From positions 1 to 64,000 of the forward strand of contig JAHHHK010000010.1 of assembly GCA_019359395.1 (NCBI GenBank): a stretch of DNA of 64,000 bases. Reading direction: 5' to 3'. Positions 34,505-44,947 of the stretch are shown here, piece by piece. Every line of letters begins with the position of its first letter. The stretch's first letter is position 1. The notes under the pieces are model-generated. The model was given only the letters and a program-made list of their open reading frames with translations, did no database searches and was not told where the DNA came from. This DNA is from Komarekiella atlantica HA4396-MV6. Its GTDB lineage: Bacteria; Cyanobacteriota; Cyanobacteriia; Cyanobacteriales; Nostocaceae. Position numbers and translations under genes: made by a program.

Positions 34505-35248
34505 ATGCCAGCATTAACAACTCCAGGAAAAACTAAATCTGTTCATCAAGAGGGCAGTGAGACTCAACAATATACTGGTAGCAATACTGCAAAGGTACAA
34601 TTGCTATCTGTAACAAAAACTTATACCAACGGCTGTCATGCCTTGTTAGATGTAAACCTGGAAGTCAAAAAGGGAGAATTTCTATTTATTACAGGGCCAA
34701 GTGGTTCTGGTAAATCAACTCTGTTAAAACTGATGTATGGCCAAGAGTTACCAACGCAAGGACAAGTAATTGTTGATGAATGCAATGTAGTGGGTTTACG
34801 AGGCGATCGCTTGTCATCATTGCGGCGACGTATTGGTATTGTGTTTCAAGACTACAAACTGATTACCCAACGCACAGTAGCGGAAAATGTGACTTTTGTG
34901 CTGCAAGCTCAAGGATATACTCGCAAGGAAATTCAACGACGTTTAGAACCAACTTTGAAACTGGTGGGTTTACTGACTAAAGCTGACTGTTTCCCAGATC
35001 AATTGTCTGGAGGAGAGCAACAGCGAGTCAGTATTGCGCGAGCGATCGTCGGAACACCGCCGTTGCTGTTAGCGGATGAACCAACTGGAAATCTCGATCC
35101 AGATAATTCTTGGCAAGTAATACAAATTCTCCAAAAGCTAAATTCTTTTGGAGCCACAGTAATTGTCACTACCCACGATGAACAATTAGTGCGGCGTTGC
35201 AATCATCCAGTAGTGCAAGTTCGCAATGGACGACTGTCACGAAAATAG
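34505..35248 (+). CDS. ftsE: FtsE-like ABC ATPase
   Basis: 247 residues. Walker A is GPSGSGKST (64-72), the Q-loop VFQDYKLITQRTVAENV is the wording typical of FtsE, signature LSGGEQQRVSIA, Walker [14 protein letters not shown] and H-loop VTTHDEQLV. About 30 extra, low-complexity N-terminal residues precede the domain. FtsE works with the permease FtsX to activate peptidoglycan hydrolases at the division site. No ftsX is adjacent; it must be elsewhere, which is common in cyanobacteria as far as I recall. The symbol is given on motif wording; another MacB/LolD-type ATPase cannot be fully excluded. Confidence 0.82.
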   Translation: MPALTTPGKTKSVHQEGSETQQYTGSNTAKVQLLSVTKTYTNGCHALLDVNLEVKKGEFLFITGPSGSGKSTLLKLMYGQELPTQGQVIVDECNVVGLRGDRLSSLRRRIGIVFQDYKLITQRTVAENVTFVLQAQGYTRKEIQRRLEPTLKLVGLLTKADCFPDQLSGGEQQRVSIARAIVGTPPLLLADEPTGNLDPDNSWQVIQILQKLNSFGATVIVTTHDEQLVRRCNHPVVQVRNGRLSRK

Positions 35249-35255
35249 TTAAGAG

Positions 35256-36149
35256 TCAAGGGTTAAAAACTCTGGACTTTTGAGAGAAGTCTGTAGCTTG
35301 CTTTCCTACGGAACGCTGGGCGAACCCGCAGGGTGCGCCGGCTTCCGGCGTTGGCGCAGCCTCTCTGAAAGAGACACAGAACTTCGGTGCTTTGGACTTT
35401 TGACTATAGACTTTACATAGCGGAACGGCTGTACTAGATGCTAGGAATTGTAAGCTATCTAGGGCTTGCAAACTCTCAAAAGCTGCCTCTCGAATTACTG
35501 TTTCCTTCTCTTGTCTGAGTATGAGTTGCAAACATTCGACAACACTTTGCTGTGACGAAGCATCAACTTGCTTACGGGTGATAAATTTGGTTAGTTGACG
35601 CAGGGCAATCAGACGCTTCAAGGGGTCTGTTTCCGTTAAGTTAATCAACAACTGATCAAGGTAGTCTTCTTCTTGACTTCCATAAAGACTGATGATTTGC
35701 CACGCCAACAAAAATAAAGTTAACAGCGTCCCTACACCTTGCACAATAGCAACAGCGGTAATCCAAGGGCTATGGGAGTCAACCCAGATTGCGGCTGCCA
35801 TGTAAGTACTGACAGTAGCCAGTCCACCACTACCAACAGCTAAGGCTAATCGACGGTTTGAACCATTTAAAAACCTACGAATTTCAAGCCAGCGTAATTG
35901 CCAGTTCCACCCCTGCATTGAGTAAATGAATACCATTACCCCAACGCCGATTAAGAGTGCCAACAGCAGCTTCCAGTTCCACAACAGCATAGCAACGAAG
36001 ATTGACAGGAACCCAAGAACGCCTCCAGGTTGAGAAAAGCGCTTGAAAGTTCGCTGCTTTGTGGCTCCTTTTCCCGTCTTAAACTCTGGAAGCGACCAGT
36101 TGAACATCTGGTTGATCAATTGCCGCCAAGAAGACGAAGCCTGTGTCAC
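35256..36149 (-). CDS. Four-TM membrane protein with armadillo-like C-terminal region, extended by a repeat insertion
   Basis: 297 residues from a GTG at 36149 (AGGTAA 7 bases before; next in-frame ATG is at 36107). Four TM segments: about 45-60, 62-80, 100-117, 130-150. A cytoplasmic helical region follows (DYLDQLLINLTETDPLKRLI, then SVVECLQLILRQEKETVIRE), resembling a HEAT/armadillo pair. The last 45 residues (SKAPKFCVSFREAAPTPEAG and onward) come from a 120-bp palindromic repeat inserted in frame: the 11-base TGGACTTTTGA occurs at both borders (35273-35283 and 35393-35403). Without it the tail would read YSQKSRVFNP. Function unknown; it converges on the FtsE-like gene, 8 bp away. Confidence 0.75.
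   Translation of the reverse strand: MTQASSSWRQLINQMFNWSLPEFKTGKGATKQRTFKRFSQPGGVLGFLSIFVAMLLWNWKLLLALLIGVGVMVFIYSMQGWNWQLRWLEIRRFLNGSNRRLALAVGSGGLATVSTYMAAAIWVDSHSPWITAVAIVQGVGTLLTLFLLAWQIISLYGSQEEDYLDQLLINLTETDPLKRLIALRQLTKFITRKQVDASSQQSVVECLQLILRQEKETVIREAAFESLQALDSLQFLASSTAVPLCKVYSQKSKAPKFCVSFREAAPTPEAGAPCGFAQRSVGKQATDFSQKSRVFNP
35284..35403. repeat. 120-bp palindromic repeat inserted in a coding sequence
   Basis: Bounded by direct repeats TGGACTTTTGA (35273-35283 and 35393-35403). The interior is GC-richer than the surroundings and carries inverted segments (GGGTGCGCCGGC and GCCGGAAGCCGGCGC-like arms; CTCTCTGAAAGAGA). The spacing is exactly 120 bases, i.e. 40 codons, so the reading frame of the host gene is kept. 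Confidence 0.7.
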
Positions 36150-36393
36150 AGTGTTTACCTACTTGATTACAAGATTATTTTATGTATAAGTTTTACCAGA
36201 AATTAGGAAAGGCTAAAAGATGAAGGTTATTCGGCGTAGTTCTTATAGGGTAAGTGTTCCCATCTAGGCTGAAATCTAATACCTCATACTTTAATATTTT
36301 CTTAATACCAGGTATGTAATTGACAATCAATAATACTCTACAAGAATACCTGGACTAGGGCGAGTCAGAGTAATTTTGTCACTGAGTTTTTAG

Positions 36394-36978
36394 TTAAAAA
36401 CAAAAATGAAAGTCATCAAGGGTAAATTGACCATCAAAAGCACAAAAGGTAACACTGTAAATATTGTTCGCTGTTACAGATAATAAAGTATTAGGGGGTA
36501 TCGCCGAGTCAGTATTAGCCAGATTAGCTCCTGGTAGCACAGTTTGGGCAATCTGTTGCCGATCGCGATCGTAGGCAGAAAGCACTAGCCGTTGGGAACT
36601 AGTGACAAAAGTACTAACCCAGTTAACTGGACGTAAGAAAGTAGCTTCTAAAAATCCGCTCTTGGGTGCTCCCATTAAGACTGTCAACCCCGAATAGACC
36701 GGAAACGCCGAATTTGATGGCTGTATTGCTATAGAATTGTGAAAAATGACTCCCCAACGTTCATACTGGCGCTCCACTGCTTCAAAACACTTCAAATCTT
36801 CCAAGTTTAAATAAATACAAGTAGGTTCAGCTGCATTAATGGTCTCAACAGCTTGCTTGACTGGCCCTCGCCAAGCTGAAGTTGTAACTTTGTCTTGCAT
36901 ATTACAGTTGTCAAGCGCAAATTTAGCATCTCCAACTGTTGGTACTTTATTAAATTGAAGAGTAGCCTGTTTTACCAT
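36394..36978 (-). CDS. Unknown 194-residue protein, beta-sandwich-like
   Basis: Start chosen at the ATG at 36978 (MVKQATLQFNK); a GTG at 36996 would add six residues. The mid and C-terminal parts (GLTVLMGAPKSGFLEATFLR, then WVSTFVTSSQRLVLSAYDRD, ending QFTLDDFHFCF) have the alternating pattern of a jelly-roll or lectin-like beta sandwich seen in extracellular anchor proteins of cyanobacteria. However, no signal peptide, TM helix or PEP-CTERM sorting tail is visible. No family is assigned. It stands alone between larger intergenic gaps. Confidence 0.65.
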   Translation of the reverse strand: MVKQATLQFNKVPTVGDAKFALDNCNMQDKVTTSAWRGPVKQAVETINAAEPTCIYLNLEDLKCFEAVERQYERWGVIFHNSIAIQPSNSAFPVYSGLTVLMGAPKSGFLEATFLRPVNWVSTFVTSSQRLVLSAYDRDRQQIAQTVLPGANLANTDSAIPPNTLLSVTANNIYSVTFCAFDGQFTLDDFHFCF

Positions 36979-37435
36979 GACACCCCGCCTTACCACTACC
37001 TAGAGAATCATCAAATTAGTAATTACATCAAAAGCTATTCTTTCTACATGGAGAAATAGAATTAGTAACTTATCAAGATTGCCATTTTGACTATTACTGA
37101 AGTTTAAAACTAACTGTGAGGTTTCTGATAGATAGAGTACCATAAAAAACTCATGGGCTATTTACTCTTCAGTAATAGCGGCTACCAGCATAAAATCTTG
37201 TAATATAGTATTCACAACGTAAATTTATTGTTTGTTATGAAAAAAAATCGCTAAATCTTTACAAGGAATCCAGCGATTTTACATCTACTTAATCTGACGG
37301 TGGTAAGAAGTTATAAAGCGATAGTTTAGCCGATAATAAATAATGAGTGGGGAGTTTAAACTCAACAAACAAGTATTCTGAGGTGATACAAGTATCACCT
37401 ATTGTAAATAATTACCGTGGTAACTAAAACTACTT
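36979..37435. other. Intergenic region, no gene seen
   Basis: 457 AT-rich bases between the divergent unknown gene and the alpha/beta-hydrolase-like gene. There is a weak inverted pair around 37251-37276 (AATCGCTAAAT with CAGCGATTTTA), which may be a small stem. No supported coding frame. Confidence 0.4.
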
Positions 37436-38332
37436 ATGTTTCAGCCACTAGGATTTGAGCAACGCTCCATAAATACCTCACTAGGTAGAATGGTGTATTA
37501 TACTGCTGCTATCTCACCTTGGCAGGACAATGTGACTGTACAAGATGACCGAGAAACTTTAGTGTTCCTCCACGGTTTTGGTGGTGGGTCTTCTGCTTAT
37601 GAGTGGTCAAAAGTTTATCCTGCTTTTGCTGCTGAATATCGAATTATTGCACCAGATTTGATTGGTTGGGGTAGATCCGAGCATCCACCACGAAATTACA
37701 AGATTGAGGATTATTTAACGACGATTCGTGAGTTTTTCGAGCAGACTTGTACAGGGCCAGTAACAACGATCGCTTCTTCTCTGACCGCAGCGTTTACAAT
37801 TCGAGTCGCGATCGCTTGCCCTGATTTATTTAAGTCTTTAATTCTGACTACTCCCGCCGGACTGTCTGACTTTGGCGAAGATTACACCCGGAGCTTTTTT
37901 GCCCAGTTAGTTGGACTTCCTGTTGTTGACCGCTTGTTGTACAGCACTGGAATTGCCACTAGCGGCGGTATTCGCAGTTTCTTAGAGCAACGACAATTCG
38001 CCCAGCCTAATCGAATATACGAGGAAATTGTAGAGGCTTATCTACAATCGTCTCAGCAGCCTAATGCTGAGTATGCAGCGCTGTCTTTTGTACGTGGTGA
38101 TTTGTGTTTTGATTTATCCCTTTACATTCAACAATTAACAACTCCCACCGCTATTATTTGGGGACAGAAGTCGGAATTTACAGGCCCTTCAATTGGTCGC
38201 CGCCTTGCTGAAATGAATCCTCAAGCAATTCGATTTTTTCAACAATTAGAAGATGTGGGGTTAACGCCACAGTTAGAATTACCAGCAGTAACAATTGGAT
38301 TAATTCGCCAATTTTTACCTTTACTTAATTAG
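37436..38332 (+). CDS. Alpha/beta-hydrolase-fold protein with degraded catalytic triad
   Basis: 298 residues with the complete fold: oxyanion-hole region LVFLHGFGGGSSAYEW, IIAPDLIGWGRSEHPP, the nucleophile-elbow position TIASSLTAAF (Ser flanked by Ala/Thr instead of the usual Gly-x-Ser-x-Gly) and a C-terminal segment DVGLTPQLELPAV. In active relatives that last motif is G-H-x-P with the catalytic His; here codon TTA gives Leu. The usual acid position reads WGQKSEFTGP. So the protein may be a non-enzymatic member or use another mechanism. No signal peptide. The ATG at 37436 is the first start of the frame. Confidence 0.8.
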   Translation: MFQPLGFEQRSINTSLGRMVYYTAAISPWQDNVTVQDDRETLVFLHGFGGGSSAYEWSKVYPAFAAEYRIIAPDLIGWGRSEHPPRNYKIEDYLTTIREFFEQTCTGPVTTIASSLTAAFTIRVAIACPDLFKSLILTTPAGLSDFGEDYTRSFFAQLVGLPVVDRLLYSTGIATSGGIRSFLEQRQFAQPNRIYEEIVEAYLQSSQQPNAEYAALSFVRGDLCFDLSLYIQQLTTPTAIIWGQKSEFTGPSIGRRLAEMNPQAIRFFQQLEDVGLTPQLELPAVTIGLIRQFLPLLN

Positions 38333-38435
38333 TGTGTCAGTAGTCAGTTTTTAATTAGCAACTGACTACTGACGAAAATCAGCGATCGCAATAAAAAATT
38401 GCCTCTTGAAGCTATGATCAACAAAAGTGAAAATG

Positions 38436-38966
38436 CTATTTGTCTAATCTAACATCAATGACAGTGGCATTAAAGCTGTAGTTGAAGCCTTCCAACTCGA
38501 ATGGCATACCGATTTTAACTTTACTGTTACCTAGAACTGGGCCGCTTTCAGTAACTTGGGCTTTGCCATCTAAAGTCAAAAGTAAATCGGTACTAAAATT
38601 GTTGCTCTTTGGATCTGGCAATTCTTTAACGGAACCATCAGGTTGAAAAACATTTACTGTTCTAGGTAGCTGTTGAATTGATTTAATCTCAATCTGACCA
38701 TAAGGTTGATTGCGGATAATCACATTAGTTTTTCCACCTTTTTTTAATCCGTTGTTGAATAATTGTTCAGGGTCGCGCACATTCAAACCACGAACTACTA
38801 AGTCTACTTCGATAGGTACTGTCTTTGTACCAACTTGAGCAACAGAACCGGAAGTACCGGGAAAGAAAAAGATGCCAAATATAACTAGCAGAATTACCAG
38901 CGCAGCACCTAGATCAAGGAGGTTGATTTTACCGAATAAGCGTCCTTTGGAATCTAATATAGCCAT
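38436..38966 (-). CDS. DUF4330 membrane-anchored protein
   Basis: 176 residues. MAILDSKGRLFGKINLLDLG then a single TM helix (AALVILLVIFGIFFF, about 20-35), followed by an extracytoplasmic beta-rich domain with two repeats of strand-turn pattern (VEVDL-type strands; NVIIRNQPYGQIEIKSIQQL). This is the typical layout of DUF4330, a family confined largely to cyanobacteria with unknown function. It is likely in the plasma or thylakoid membrane facing the periplasm or lumen. No operon partner. Confidence 0.85.
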   Translation of the reverse strand: MAILDSKGRLFGKINLLDLGAALVILLVIFGIFFFPGTSGSVAQVGTKTVPIEVDLVVRGLNVRDPEQLFNNGLKKGGKTNVIIRNQPYGQIEIKSIQQLPRTVNVFQPDGSVKELPDPKSNNFSTDLLLTLDGKAQVTESGPVLGNSKVKIGMPFELEGFNYSFNATVIDVRLDK

Positions 38967-39413
38967 AACAAGTTTTCCCTATAAGCAAAGTAATTGATTG
39001 TAGCAGCAAGGTTTTTAAGGGTAACGGCAATATTCCCTACTTGGTAATACTCACGACTGGGCGTTGCGGTTATGCGACAGTTTATCACGTCTGTTGAAAA
39101 TTCGGAGTCAAGGAAATCCCTTAAAGGTCATAAAATAGACCATTCCAAAGTGTACCCCAGACCCTAGTCTTTGCAAAACAAAGGCCTCCCCATCTTTAAA
39201 ATATAAAAAATAAAGGGTTCTCACGATAACTACTCCTTGGAATCTAACAACAAGGCGTTCCCACTTTCTTAGTAAGTGCGTCCAAGACTGCAACCTCCTC
39301 ACCACTACGCATCTTTGGTATTGCGTTTAAAATGCAACTTAGAATGCTCTAAATCCGTCTCATAATTTGTCTCATCTTTTTATATTTTCCCAAGATTATC
39401 TTCAGGCCGGATT
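38967..39413. other. Intergenic region, no gene seen
   Basis: 447 bases between the divergent DUF4330 and M48 genes. A minus-strand frame at 39108-39305 has no family, poor composition and no ribosome-binding site, and is not called. No repeat or strong hairpin was recognised. Confidence 0.4.
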
Positions 39414-40271
39414 ATGATCAACTGGAAAGGCTTTTTAGCAAATTACCGTTTGTGGCGGCGTCGCTGGTTATATCCCTTAATTTCAGTGGTGGTGGCCCTC
39501 AGTCTATGCTTGAGTACACCCTTGCCTGGTAGAGCTATAGACTTATTTCCGCTTCTATTCCAGGGAGTTCAGGTACTTCAGCTTTCTAATATATCTGCAC
39601 GCCAGGAAGCTGATCTTGGTAAGCAGATTAATCAGGAAATAGTAAGCAGTCTCAGGCTTTACCGCAATCCTGAGATTAACCGTTATGTAGAACAGATTGG
39701 TCGGCGTTTAGCAGCTAATAGCGATCGCCCCAATCTCCCTTATACTTTCCAGGTGGTTGAAGATGACGCTATCAATGCCTTTGCTACGTTGGGGGGCTAT
39801 GTATATGTCCACACAGGTTTACTCAAAGCCGCAGATAACGAAGCAGAACTAGCAAGTGTCATCGCTCATGAAATTGGTCACATTGGCGGGAAGCACCTGG
39901 TTAACCAGATGCGACAAAAAGCGATCGCTAGTGGTGTCGCAACAGCCGCGGGATTAAATCGCAATGCCGCTGTAGGTATTGGTGTAGACTTAGCACTAAA
40001 CCGTCCACGCAGTCGTCAAGATGAGTTCGATGCCGATAAAAGAGGATTAAGAACTTTGACACGCAGTGGTTATGCCCAATCTGCAATGGTTTCCTTTATG
40101 CAAAAACTGCTGACAAAGGGTTCGGTTCCGACATTTTTAAGTACACACCCCGCAACTAGCGATCGCATCGATTCCCTTAAACGTGCCATTAACTCTCAAC
40201 GCAGTAATGGGAGCTATGGCTTGAATAATGCAGCTTATAAAGCTAATATTCGTGCATTAGCGAGATCTTAG
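39414..40271 (+). CDS. M48-family zinc metalloprotease (secreted or membrane-anchored)
   Basis: 285 residues. An N-terminal signal/anchor (WLYPLISVVVALSLCLSTPL, 19-38) precedes the peptidase domain. The zinc motif HEIGH is at 152-156, with the third ligand expected in the DEFDADKRG helix. NAFATLGGYVYVHTGLL before it is the family hallmark. C-terminal STHPATSDRID is also typical. Relatives (BepA/YfgC, LoiP) degrade misfolded envelope proteins. It is probably periplasmic. Monocistronic. Confidence 0.93.
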   Translation: MINWKGFLANYRLWRRRWLYPLISVVVALSLCLSTPLPGRAIDLFPLLFQGVQVLQLSNISARQEADLGKQINQEIVSSLRLYRNPEINRYVEQIGRRLAANSDRPNLPYTFQVVEDDAINAFATLGGYVYVHTGLLKAADNEAELASVIAHEIGHIGGKHLVNQMRQKAIASGVATAAGLNRNAAVGIGVDLALNRPRSRQDEFDADKRGLRTLTRSGYAQSAMVSFMQKLLTKGSVPTFLSTHPATSDRIDSLKRAINSQRSNGSYGLNNAAYKANIRALARS

Positions 40272-40335
40272 TAGCACTCTGTGCAGATTCAAAACTCAAC
40301 AGTCCAGAATTACTTTCCTTCTATACCATCCCACA

Positions 40336-41097
40336 TCATGCACCTTGCTTATTGCGGCGTTCAGCTTTGATTTTGGCTGGATCAACCGTGATTACTGCTT
40401 CTTTCAAAGGCAGGGTGCGGAGATGGTGTTTATAAACATTAACTTGGTAAACCAGGTGATTTGTAACATCCAATCCAGTTAACCAACCACTGCGCGGATG
40501 ATAAGCGCCAGTATCTATATCTAGCCATCCTTGTCCTTGTGCTAGTTTACCAGGAGTAACACCTGGTAAAGTAAAGGTGATGGTGTGACCAATAATAATC
40601 TGCTTATCCGGGAAGTAAGGCTTTTGAATACTGTGAAAATCGTCTCGTATCCAGCACAGTTGATCGGCGGTTTGTTCCGCTACCGATTTGCAAGGGTCAA
40701 CACCGGCATGAGTTAGCCAAAAATCACCCAAATCAAGATATGTAGGCAAAGCCTTAAACCAATCCAAATGCTCGTCAGGGATAGTTGCTTTGTCGTAACT
40801 GGCTACGGTCGCTTGCCCTCCACTATACAGCCATGCTTGCATTGTTGGGGAAGAGACACTTTTGTTAGTTAGAATGCTTAATAACATCTGCTCATGATTT
40901 CCCAGCAAACACGGGTAGTTATTTTGCTTGACAAAATTCACTACTTGTGAACTTTGAGGGCCACGATCAATTAAGTCTCCCAGAAAATAGATCTGATCAT
41001 CTGACGTGGGGGCGATCGCCTCCAACAATGTCATTAGACCCTCATAATGACCATGTACATCCCCAATGACAATTCGACGGGGGCTAATTTCGCTCAT
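40336..41097 (-). CDS. Calcineurin-like Ser/Thr protein phosphatase / ApaH-like
   Basis: 253 residues. The metallophosphoesterase motifs are GDVHGHYEG (12-20), GDLIDRG (40-46), GNHEQM (67-72), IIGHTITF and DTGAYHPRSGWLTGLD. This is the PPP-family layout shared by bacterial Ser/Thr phosphatases (PrpA/lambda type) and diadenosine tetraphosphatase; the two cannot be told apart by motif reading. It uses two metal ions. The C-terminus is basic (KIKAERRNKQGA). It converges with the M48 protease gene, 64 bp apart. Confidence 0.9.
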   Translation of the reverse strand: MSEISPRRIVIGDVHGHYEGLMTLLEAIAPTSDDQIYFLGDLIDRGPQSSQVVNFVKQNNYPCLLGNHEQMLLSILTNKSVSSPTMQAWLYSGGQATVASYDKATIPDEHLDWFKALPTYLDLGDFWLTHAGVDPCKSVAEQTADQLCWIRDDFHSIQKPYFPDKQIIIGHTITFTLPGVTPGKLAQGQGWLDIDTGAYHPRSGWLTGLDVTNHLVYQVNVYKHHLRTLPLKEAVITVDPAKIKAERRNKQGA

Positions 41098-41344
41098 CGT
41101 CTCTCAGCTTGAATCATTTTGGCTAACACTTTTGCTACAGTTTAAGCTGTCTGCTTTTCGCAAATAAGGCTAAAAAATACTTGACAAATTTTATTTCAAT
41201 TATTATCTCAAGAATAGAGAAAGTTTTGATTTAATACATAGAAAATGGGACAAGCAACGTGCTCATCCCACAGAAAAAAGTTCAAAACATAGAGTTATGG
41301 CTTAAGCCTTACAGTTGGAGCTATGAGCAAATTTCAGGATTAAC

Positions 41345-43003
<1,659 letters not shown>

Positions 43004-43010
43004 AAGGAGG
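43004..43010 (+). promoter_or_regulatory. Strong ribosome-binding site fixing a GTG start
   Basis: AAGGAGG is a near-perfect Shine-Dalgarno sequence 7 bases before the GTG at 43018. It supports translation from GTG although no ATG is near. Confidence 0.8.
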
Positions 43011-43017
43011 TGTTTGA

Positions 43018-44817
43018 GTGCGCTTTCAATTTTTGGCGACCACAAAGCAGGTTCTATTGCCTAACTTTGTCAAAGATAAAGTTGCCCTTACTCCTCTGGA
43101 GGAAGGACAGGTATTTTCAGAACAATGCCTTGGTAATAACCGCACCATCACGCAGTCTGTACGAGGTTCTAAAAAGGGCGTGCAACCCAAAAGTCGTTTG
43201 AGTAGGGGAGTGATAGTAGCGATCGCCAGTTCAACAGTTATAGCAGTTGGGTCTGTGCCCAAAGCTACAGCCCAGATTCCCTTTTTGCCACAATTGCAAG
43301 CTCCCCGCAGTGTGAGTAATGACTCAAATAACAGAACTGTTTCTGGCTGGGTTTATTTAGATGGCCGCCAGTTGTTTCAAATAGCAGCTTCAAGAACTAA
43401 TTTTCCTGAACGTTCAGAAGATATCCAAAAGAAGTTAGAGACAATTAGCCAAAATTACTTTCAGTCATCTGCAAAACAAGTCAAGGTAGAGGTTCGAGAA
43501 GCAAACAAATTGCCAGTAATTTATGTCAACGACCAATATCTGATGACCGTCACTTCCGAAGATGCTGGACTGCGACAGTTAGATATATCAACATCAGCAA
43601 ACCAAATCGCCGAAGCTTTGCGAGAAGACTTGCAACGGGCAAAACAAGAGCGACAAACTCAGTTTCTCATTGACCAAGGTAAAATTGCTGCGGCTACTGG
43701 AGTGGCGATGATTGTCATGAGTTTAGGGGTGTACGGCTGGCAACGTCGTTCTTTAAGAAAAGATTTATTACAGCCTAGCCCTTCAACTTCACCAACCGCT
43801 AAACCAATTACAACACAACTAAATCATCAGCAAAAACAGCATCTCCAAGAAGCCAAAAAACGATTGTTTCAGCTAACTCAAGCCGGAATTTGGGGCGGTG
43901 GAAGTTTTATTATCTTGGGTCTATTTCCCTACACACGAGCCTTTCAGGTAGGAATTCTCAACGCCGCTCAATTTCCTTTAAGATTAGCTGTTGTGGCACT
44001 GGTAACTTATGTAGCTATTCGTTTAAGTTATGCTCTCATTGACCGCTTCGCCTCAACTCTAATCAGCAGTGGGGCTTTTCTAACTCCAGAAAGCTCTGAA
44101 CGTCTACAACTACGAGTTTCTACATTTTCTGGTGTGACTAAAAGTATTGCTACTGCTATCTGTGTAGGAGTTGGTATTTTACTAGCTTTGGTTTCGTTGG
44201 GTATAGATATCGTTCCCTTGCTAGCTGGTGCTAGTTTAGTTGGTGTTGCGGTGTCTTTAGCTTCACAAAACTTGATTAAAGATGCAATTAATGGCTTCCT
44301 GATCATTTTAGAAGACCAGTATGCTTTGGGCGATGTGATTGCTGTAGGAAATGTGGGAGGGTTAGTCGAAAATCTGAATCTGCGGATGACTCAGGTGCGA
44401 GATTCTGAAGGGCGGTTGATCACAATTCCCAATAGTGAAATTAAAATTGTTGCGAATCTTTCTAGTCGTTGGTCAAGAGCCGATTTAACTGTCCCGGTTG
44501 CCTATGAGGCTGATGTTGACGAGGCTTTAAAGTTGATTGAACATATAGCCTTGGAGATGGATCGAGATCCGCAATGGCAACGTCAAATTATTGAAACGCC
44601 GCAAGTTCTGGGAATAGATCTTTTTGGCGATCGCGGTTTGATGATACGTGTATGGATTAAAACACAGCCACTCAAACAATGGGATGTAGCACGGGAGTAC
44701 CGCCGTCGTTTAAAAGTCGCCTTTGACCAAGCAGGTATTTCCATCCCTGTACCTCAACAAGCGATTTGGGTGAATGATCCTCAATTGCTCAACTCTCAGG
44801 CGAATGGCAAAGATTAG
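43018..44817 (+). CDS. MscS-family mechanosensitive ion channel with large N-terminal extension
   Basis: 599 residues from the GTG at 43018. The N-terminal region contains a first hydrophobic segment (GVIVAIASSTVIAVGSVPKA, about 63-83) ending in a signal-like ATA-Q site, a periplasmic domain (about 95-210) with YLDGRQLFQIAASRTNFPER, then TM helices (IAAATGVAMIVMSLGVYGW; IWGGGSFIILGLFPYTRAF; PLRLAVVALVTYVAIRLSYA; TAICVGVGILLALVSLGIDI; LLAGASLVGVAVSLASQNLI) and the MscS beta domain (NGFLIILEDQYALGDVIAVG, then VENLNLRMTQVRDSEGRLIT). MscS channels release solutes on hypo-osmotic shock. The large periplasmic domain sets it apart from E. coli MscS. Divergent from ahcY. Confidence 0.9.
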   Translation: MRFQFLATTKQVLLPNFVKDKVALTPLEEGQVFSEQCLGNNRTITQSVRGSKKGVQPKSRLSRGVIVAIASSTVIAVGSVPKATAQIPFLPQLQAPRSVSNDSNNRTVSGWVYLDGRQLFQIAASRTNFPERSEDIQKKLETISQNYFQSSAKQVKVEVREANKLPVIYVNDQYLMTVTSEDAGLRQLDISTSANQIAEALREDLQRAKQERQTQFLIDQGKIAAATGVAMIVMSLGVYGWQRRSLRKDLLQPSPSTSPTAKPITTQLNHQQKQHLQEAKKRLFQLTQAGIWGGGSFIILGLFPYTRAFQVGILNAAQFPLRLAVVALVTYVAIRLSYALIDRFASTLISSGAFLTPESSERLQLRVSTFSGVTKSIATAICVGVGILLALVSLGIDIVPLLAGASLVGVAVSLASQNLIKDAINGFLIILEDQYALGDVIAVGNVGGLVENLNLRMTQVRDSEGRLITIPNSEIKIVANLSSRWSRADLTVPVAYEADVDEALKLIEHIALEMDRDPQWQRQIIETPQVLGIDLFGDRGLMIRVWIKTQPLKQWDVAREYRRRLKVAFDQAGISIPVPQQAIWVNDPQLLNSQANGKD

Positions 44818-44839
44818 ATGCTAAAACCCTGTATCTCTC

Positions 44840-44868
44840 GTAGAGACGCAGCAATGCTACGTCTCTAC
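44840..44868. repeat. GTAGAGACG palindrome, copy 2
   Basis: GTAGAGACG and CGTCTCTAC are perfect arms, with a further GCAGCA-ATGCT inner pairing. It lies 23 bases after the MscS stop, as copy 1 lies after a transpeptidase stop, so it may end the transcript. Confidence 0.6.
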
Positions 44869-44913
44869 AGTACGCTCAGATATCGCTCTTTCCACATGTT
44901 AATACAAATGTAC

Positions 44914-44919
44914 TATAAT
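44914..44919 (+). promoter_or_regulatory. -10 element of the 105-residue gene
   Basis: TATAAT lies 28 bases before the ATG at 44948. The -35 box is not clear. The equivalent place in the decayed duplicate (48019-48024) reads TACAAT. Confidence 0.45.
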
Positions 44920-44947
44920 AGATATAGCGTTCACAAAGCCTGGTAAA

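Noticed and set aside
39108-39305. Minus-strand 65-residue frame in the DUF4330-M48 gap
   Set aside because: No motif, no ribosome-binding site and unusual composition.
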